A stretch of 9,842 nt of DNA, taken from an uncultured Olsenella sp. (GTDB taxonomy: Bacteria > Actinomycetota > Coriobacteriia > Coriobacteriales > Atopobiaceae). The stretch is from assembly GCA_947253595.1 (NCBI GenBank), contig CAMXZR010000062.1:1-9842 (forward strand), read 5' to 3'. A program made the position numbers and the translations under genes. This document shows positions 6,359 through 9,842 of this stretch, one piece after another. Each line of letters opens with the position of its first letter. The stretch's first letter is position 1. Below the pieces are notes generated by a model. That model worked only from the letters and a program-made list of their open reading frames with translations, made no database searches and had not been told where the DNA came from.

Positions 6359-6402
6359 GCAAACAATTCCACTCAAAACCAAGCACATGCAATCGCATAC
6401 AC
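6359..6402 (+). promoter_or_regulatory. rut-like, G-poor and C-rich patch in the rho leader
   Basis: Bases 6361-6400 contain 18 A, 13 C, 6 T and only 3 G, with no G at all in the first 22. Such a patch is rare in this GC-rich window and looks unstructured. Rho loads on unstructured C-rich, G-poor RNA, and rho in E. coli is autoregulated by Rho-dependent termination in its leader. This patch is well placed for the same control. The function is inferred. Confidence 0.45.
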
Positions 6403-6486
6403 GATGTCTGCACGTGGTCGGCTGCCCAGGGGTGGTCGCTCGTGCCCGTGGGCCGGTGGGCGGTCCCAGACAGAAAGGCAGCCTTG

Positions 6487-8535
6487 ATGGCGGAAGAGAC
6501 TCAGGAACAGACCAGCGAGAGCCGCGAGGGGCAGGCGGAGGAGGCACCCAAGCCCCGCCGCCGCCGTCGCAGCGCGAAGGCAGGGGCGCAGGCCCAGGTC
6601 GCATCAGCCCAGGACACCGCTCCTGCGGACGTCGTACCGCAGGCAGGAGCGGCGATTCCTGGCGAGGAGGCCGCCACACCCAAGCCACGTCGCGGTAGGA
6701 GGCCGAAGAAGGTCGATACGGAGGCCGCCGATGCCCCCGTTGCCCAGGCGGCTCCGGAGGAGGCGGGCGAGCCGGTGGAGAAGCCCCGCCGCCGCCCCGG
6801 CCGTCCGCGCAAGAAGCGCGACGACGCGCAGGCTACGGACCCAGGCAAGTCCACCGGCGCCGCCGCCCCGGTGGCCGCGCGGCCTGCGGGGGAGCGGGGC
6901 TCCCTGGACGTGAGCGCCATGACCCGCGTCACCCAGGAGGCGACCGTGGCCACCGGCGAGCTCCTTCCGGCTCCCACGGTTACTATCGAGCAGGCCGACG
7001 CCGCCCAGGCGGACGCCGTGCAGGCCGAGTCGGCCGGCGGCAGGCAGCGCGACCTCGTGCGCCAGGACGCCAGCGACCGGAACGAGGAGGCGGAGCGCGA
7101 GCCCCGGCGCCGCCGTCGCAACAAGAGGGACTTGGGCGACTCTCAGCAGCAGCCGGGCCAGCATGACCGCAACCAGCAGCAGAGCTGGGGCAGCGGCTCC
7201 GGGCGCAACGGCCGGAACGGCCAGAAGCGGCGCAATCGTCGCCAGGAGCAGTCGGTCGAACCCAGCCTCTCGCGCGACGACGTGGCCGAGATGAAGGTGG
7301 CGGAGCTGCGCTCCAAGGCGGCCGAGCTCGGCGTCGGGTACGTGGGGGTCCGCAAGAAGGACCTCGCCGAGGCCGTCTACCTCGCCGCGGCGCGCCAGGA
7401 GGGCTTCCGTCCCGTCGAGGGCGTGCTCGAGATCCAGAATGAGGGCTATGGCTTCATCCGCACGGGCAACTACATGTCTGGGGACGACGACGCCTTCGTC
7501 TACCAGCAGCTCATCCGCCAGCATGGCCTGCGTCCCGGCGACTACGTGGTTGGCTCGGTGGCTCCCGCCCGCAACAGCAACAGCAAGTACCCGCCACTGC
7601 ACAGGGTCCAGAGCGTCAACGGCCGTCCCCCCGAGGAGATGCGCAGTCGCCCCCGCTTCCGCGACCTCACGCCCATCTACCCCAACCAGCGCCTGGTCAT
7701 GGAGCACGGGAGGGAATCCATCACGGGTCGTGCCATAGACCTCGTCGCACCCATCGGCAAGGGCCAGCGCGGTCTCATCGTCTCTCCCCCCAAGGCGGGC
7801 AAGACCACCGTCCTCAAGCGCGTCTGCCAGTCCATCGCCGCCAACAACCCCGAGGTGCACCTCTTCTGCCTGCTGGTGGACGAGCGCCCGGAGGAGGTCA
7901 CCGACATGGAGCGCTCCATCAGGGGCACCGTCGTGGCGTCGACCTTCGACATGCCTGCAGACAACCACACGGCCGTCGCGGAGCTCGTGATTGAGCACGC
8001 CAAGCGCCTCGTGGAGCTGGGCGAAGACGTCGTGGTGGTACTCGACTCCATCACCCGCCTGGCCCGCGCCTACAACCTTGCCCAGCCCGCCAGTGGCCGC
8101 ATCCTCTCGGGCGGCGTGGACTCCGCGGCCCTGTACCCGCCCAAGAAGTTCCTGGGCGCCGCCCGCAACATCGAGAACGGCGGCTCCCTGACCATCCTCG
8201 CCTCCGCCCTCGTAGACACGGGCTCCAAGATGGACGAGGTTATTTTCGAGGAGTTCAAGGGCACCGGCAACATGGAGCTCAAGCTCGACCGCGACCTGGC
8301 CGACAAGCGCATCTTCCCGGCCATCGACCCGGTCTCGTCTGGCACGCGAAACGAGGACCTGCTCATCGACGCGGAGCTCCAGCCCTTCGTGTGGGGCATC
8401 AGGCGCATCCTGGCGAACATGAACAACACCGAGCGCGCCGCATCGGCCCTGGTCAAGGGCCTCAAGGCAACCAACGACAACGAGGAGTTCCTCATTCGCT
8501 CCGCCAAGAAGGCGCAGCAGAGCGACTACCTGTAG
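6487..8535 (+). CDS. rho: transcription termination factor Rho with long N-terminal insertion domain
   Basis: A 682-residue hexameric RNA-dependent ATPase and translocase that releases transcripts from RNA polymerase. The E. coli protein has 419 residues; the excess here is an N-terminal arm (about 1-260) of alternating acidic and basic low-complexity sequence. It carries four arginine clusters (near 22-31, 66-75, 99-111 and 205-214), one with the AT-hook core PGRPRKK (104-110), and a Q/N/G-rich segment (219-256). The conserved core follows: Rho_N helices (about 264-302), OB-fold RNA-binding domain with EGYGFIR (319-325), Walker A PPKAGKTT (434-441, K439), Walker B VVVVLDSITRLARAYN (515-530, D520), then the Q-loop and R-loop regions with LDRDLADKRIFPAID and SGTRNEDLL. 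The ATG at 6487 has AGAAAGG (6472-6478) 8 bases upstream. Long N-terminal arms are typical of actinobacterial Rho. No rpmE or prfA follows; the next gene is convergent. Confidence 0.98.
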   Translation: MAEETQEQTSESREGQAEEAPKPRRRRRSAKAGAQAQVASAQDTAPADVVPQAGAAIPGEEAATPKPRRGRRPKKVDTEAADAPVAQAAPEEAGEPVEKPRRRPGRPRKKRDDAQATDPGKSTGAAAPVAARPAGERGSLDVSAMTRVTQEATVATGELLPAPTVTIEQADAAQADAVQAESAGGRQRDLVRQDASDRNEEAEREPRRRRRNKRDLGDSQQQPGQHDRNQQQSWGSGSGRNGRNGQKRRNRRQEQSVEPSLSRDDVAEMKVAELRSKAAELGVGYVGVRKKDLAEAVYLAAARQEGFRPVEGVLEIQNEGYGFIRTGNYMSGDDDAFVYQQLIRQHGLRPGDYVVGSVAPARNSNSKYPPLHRVQSVNGRPPEEMRSRPRFRDLTPIYPNQRLVMEHGRESITGRAIDLVAPIGKGQRGLIVSPPKAGKTTVLKRVCQSIAANNPEVHLFCLLVDERPEEVTDMERSIRGTVVASTFDMPADNHTAVAELVIEHAKRLVELGEDVVVVLDSITRLARAYNLAQPASGRILSGGVDSAALYPPKKFLGAARNIENGGSLTILASALVDTGSKMDEVIFEEFKGTGNMELKLDRDLADKRIFPAIDPVSSGTRNEDLLIDAELQPFVWGIRRILANMNNTERAASALVKGLKATNDNEEFLIRSAKKAQQSDYL

Positions 8536-8567
8536 GGGCTGGGGCGAGGGGAGCGCCGCTCGGGCTC

Positions 8568-8631
8568 GGGGCGTGTCATTGGGACACAGGACGCGCAGCT
8601 CGAGCTGGGGGGCGTGTCGCTGGGACACAGG
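8568..8631. repeat. two-copy direct repeat, each copy a small dyad
   Basis: The 23-base units at 8568-8590 and 8609-8631 match at 21 of 23 bases with a 41-base period. Each contains the inverted repeat GTGTC, five bases, GACAC (8573-8587 and 8614-8628). The only two differences (AT against GC) fall in the loop, so the stem is unchanged. A perfect 12-base palindrome, CAGCTCGAGCTG (8596-8607), lies between the copies. No T-tract is present. I saw no other copy in the window. Confidence 0.7.
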
Positions 8632-8689
8632 GTGCACCGCTCGGCAAAAAATTTAAATCTTGCTGAGTGCCCTCGCAGACGCGCAGCTC
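8590..8689. repeat. 12-base direct repeat GACGCGCAGCTC
   Basis: An exact 12-base copy occurs at 8590-8601 and 8678-8689. The first lies between the two GTGTC dyads, the second between the two AT-loop hairpins. It suggests that this intergenic region grew by local duplication. Confidence 0.5.
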
Positions 8690-8728
8690 ACAGAAAACGG
8701 CTCCGCACATTTTTTAAATGTTGCGGAG
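8639..8728. repeat. tandem pair of diverged AT-loop hairpins, 61-base period
   Basis: The 29-base segments 8639-8667 and 8700-8728 share 22 of 29 bases, including GCTC, GCA, TTTAAAT, TTGC and GAG in the same order. Each folds back on itself. Copy A pairs CTCGGCAA (8640-8647) with TTGCTGAG (8660-8667), including one wobble. Copy B has a longer, perfect stem. The AT-rich loops stand out in the GC-rich surroundings. Confidence 0.6.
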
Positions 8729-8732
8729 CCGT
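8693..8732 (-). terminator. likely terminator of the - strand dehydrogenase gene
   Basis: ACGGCTCCGCA (8697-8707) pairs with TGCGGAGCCGT (8722-8732), and the stem continues as CATTT (8708-8712) with AAATG (8716-8720) after a one-base bulge, giving 16 pairs. Read on the - strand, the stem runs into TTTT (complement of 8694-8697, the last stem base plus three more). On the + strand no T-tract follows, so it suits the dehydrogenase better than rho. It may still block RNA polymerase from both sides between these convergent genes. Confidence 0.6.
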
Positions 8733-8779
8733 CGGCATTGCGGGGCCGTTTGGTCATCGGCGTCAGCGGGCGAGGGTGA

Positions 8780-9559
8780 CTAACCCTCTCGCAGGAGCAG
8801 GTCCTCGCGCCGCATGATCATCCGGGCGGGGAGGAGCCGGGCCGCGAGGGCCGCCGCGCGCACGTCCCAGGAGGGAATGACGACCTGGCGGCCTGCGACC
8901 GCACCCGCGATGGCGCGGCGGACGACCCTCTCCACCTCCTCGAAGCCGACGCGCGTCATGCCGCGTGCCACGACTGCGTCTCCCGGCTCGTCCAGGAAGC
9001 CGGTGCGCATGAACTTGGGGCAGACGGCCGTGACGTGGATGCCCGTCCCGCGGAGCTCGTGGTCGAGGGTGCGCGAGAGCTCGAGCACGAAGGCCTTGGT
9101 GGCGGAGTAGACGCTGAGCCCGGGCTGCGGGATGACTCCCGCGATGGACGAGAGGTTCACGATGCGCGAGCCGGCCGCCATGTGGGGCAGGGCGTGGTAG
9201 CTGCACTCAAGGGGAGCCAGGCAGTTGAGGAGCAGCATGTCGCGAGCCTCTCCGACGGGCCGTGACGCGAGGTCGCCAAACTTCCCGAACCCCGCGCAGT
9301 TCACGAGCCACCGCAGCCTGAGGCCCTCCTCGCCGTCGAAGGCTGCTGCGAGCGTGTCCAGGTCCTCGCGCCGCGTGAGGTCCAGCGGGAGCACGCGGGT
9401 GGGCGTGGAGCAGCCGGCCGCGGCCTCTTCCAGGCGGTCCTCGCGACGGGCGACGAGCCAGATGCCGTCCAGGGGACCTCCGGCCCCCTGGTCCAGCTGC
9501 CTGACGAACTCGCGCCCCACGCCGGAGCTCGCACCGGTCACCACGGCGACGTTGCCCAT
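8780..9559 (-). CDS. classical short-chain dehydrogenase/reductase, substrate unknown
   Basis: A 259-residue NAD(P)-dependent oxidoreductase with a Rossmann fold. The cofactor-binding TGASSGVG motif is at residues 8-15, the NNAG-type motif appears as NCAG at 87-90, and the catalytic Ser, Tyr and Lys are S138, Y151 and K155 (YSATK). The basic ARRED stretch after the second strand (37-41) favours NADPH. The P-x-x-x-x-T-G region appears as CPKFMRTGF. The overall pattern is that of the broad DltE/YqjQ-like group (COG0300), which acts on many different small molecules or lipids, so no substrate can be given. The ATG at 9559 is chosen because GGAGG lies 8 bases upstream on the - strand; the frame also opens at a TTG at 9574, which overlaps that site. 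It is convergent with rho and has no visible operon partner. Confidence 0.92.
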   Translation of the reverse strand: MGNVAVVTGASSGVGREFVRQLDQGAGGPLDGIWLVARREDRLEEAAAGCSTPTRVLPLDLTRREDLDTLAAAFDGEEGLRLRWLVNCAGFGKFGDLASRPVGEARDMLLLNCLAPLECSYHALPHMAAGSRIVNLSSIAGVIPQPGLSVYSATKAFVLELSRTLDHELRGTGIHVTAVCPKFMRTGFLDEPGDAVVARGMTRVGFEEVERVVRRAIAGAVAGRQVVIPSWDVRAAALAARLLPARMIMRREDLLLREG

Positions 9560-9602
9560 CCCCTGCACCTCCAAAATGCCGTCTGAGCTTGAACCACTTA
9601 CG

Positions 9603-9617
9603 AATATAGGTATTATC
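9603..9617 (-). promoter_or_regulatory. candidate promoter of the dehydrogenase gene
   Basis: On the - strand this AT-rich patch reads GATAAT (9617 to 9612), then TATATT (9608 to 9603). Either could serve as a -10, about 45 bases before the ATG at 9559. No clear -35 is seen. The local AT content in a GC-rich genome is the main support. Confidence 0.35.
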
Positions 9618-9625
9618 TAAGCAGT

Positions 9626-9720
9626 CTGGGAGCTTTGGGTCCCAGGCGTCCATATTGCGACGGTACACGAAGATCAGACGAAGCAAGCCGTTGTCCAAGC
9701 CAGCAGCCCTGGTGGCTGGC
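9626..9720. other. intergenic region with two small hairpins, otherwise nothing recognised
   Basis: CTGGGA (9626-9631) pairs with TCCCAG (9640-9645). GCCAGC (9699-9704) pairs with GCTGGC (9715-9720) around a 10-base loop. They lie between the divergent start regions of the dehydrogenase gene and the gene that begins at 9796. Neither has a T-tract. Either could be a regulatory dyad or chance structure in GC-rich DNA. Confidence 0.3.
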
Positions 9721-9795
9721 CCTAGCCTGCCTTTTCTGCTCCGCCAAGCGTGTCTCGCCCACGGGCGCCGGAACCCGCACGGGAGGTGCATTCGC

Positions 9796-9842
9796 ATGTT
9801 TCGAGAGGGACGTTGTCCGGCCGTCGTGGCAGGTCTGATGGG
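9796..9842 (+). CDS. possible start of a gene leaving the right edge
   Basis: An ATG at 9796 follows GGGAGG (9781-9786) at 9-base spacing, which is a good ribosome binding site. The frame stays open for the remaining 47 bases (MFREGRCPAVVAGLM and on). Fifteen residues are too few to identify a product. The call rests on the binding site and on the otherwise empty divergent region upstream; it could be chance. Confidence 0.4.
   Translation, partial: MFREGRCPAVVAGLM

Noticed and set aside
6286..6486. N-terminal extension of rho starting at 6286
   Set aside because: That start lies upstream of the predicted transcription start near 6330 and has no ribosome binding site. The ATG at 6487 has AGAAAGG at ideal spacing and begins the usual acidic/basic arm.
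6604..8637. Long - strand open frame opposite rho (677 codons)
   Set aside because: It is antisense to the conserved Rho core and has mirror-type composition (Val, Leu, Ala, Gly, His) with no recognisable motif.
9207..9797. - strand frame overlapping the dehydrogenase start, including a peptide from 9653
   Set aside because: No ribosome binding site is visible at 9653, and further on the frame becomes an arginine/glycine-rich shadow of the dehydrogenase gene.
1..9842. CRISPR array, insertion sequence, phage or defence genes
   Set aside because: No regularly spaced repeats, transposase motifs, target duplications or known defence domains were seen. The repeats at 8568-8728 are only two copies each.

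Overview
This is a GC-rich window (roughly two-thirds G+C by eye) from an actinobacterial-type genome. The codons end strongly in C or G. Rho carries a long basic, disordered N-terminal insertion, and argS and rho lie close together, as they do in Actinobacteria. The protein styles and the extended -10 promoters (TGCTAnnnT) fit the class Coriobacteriia, possibly Olsenella or a relative. That placement is inference from the sequence, not a database result.

Layout from left to right on the + strand: the 3' two-thirds of a tRNA-Ala(CGC) and its intrinsic terminator; an orphan PflX-like radical SAM protein (241-1179); a small coiled-coil protein with a C-terminal membrane anchor (1327-1647); nicotinate phosphoribosyltransferase pncB (1794-3275); arginyl-tRNA synthetase argS (3482-5326); a regulator built from two MarR-type winged-helix units in one chain (5488-6171); and transcription terminator Rho (6487-8535). 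A 244-base intergenic region follows, with two sets of tandem dyad repeats. Beyond it a short-chain dehydrogenase/reductase lies on the - strand (8780-9559), convergent with rho. At the extreme right a + strand reading frame with a good ribosome binding site begins at 9796 and leaves the window.

Most genes look like single-gene transcription units. Gaps of about 145-315 bases separate them, usually holding an extended -10 element, a leader and a strong GC hairpin. Few hairpins have a U-tract, so factor-dependent termination may matter here. The content is mainly housekeeping: translation (tRNA-Ala, argS), NAD salvage (pncB) and transcription termination (rho), plus one regulator and two enzymes of unknown substrate. 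I see no mobile element, CRISPR array, phage gene or obvious defence system. The points most worth a second look are the tandem-duplicated MarR regulator and its leader, the AT-hook-bearing and Q/N-rich arm of Rho with a rut-like patch in its leader, and the two families of small dyad repeats between rho and the dehydrogenase.
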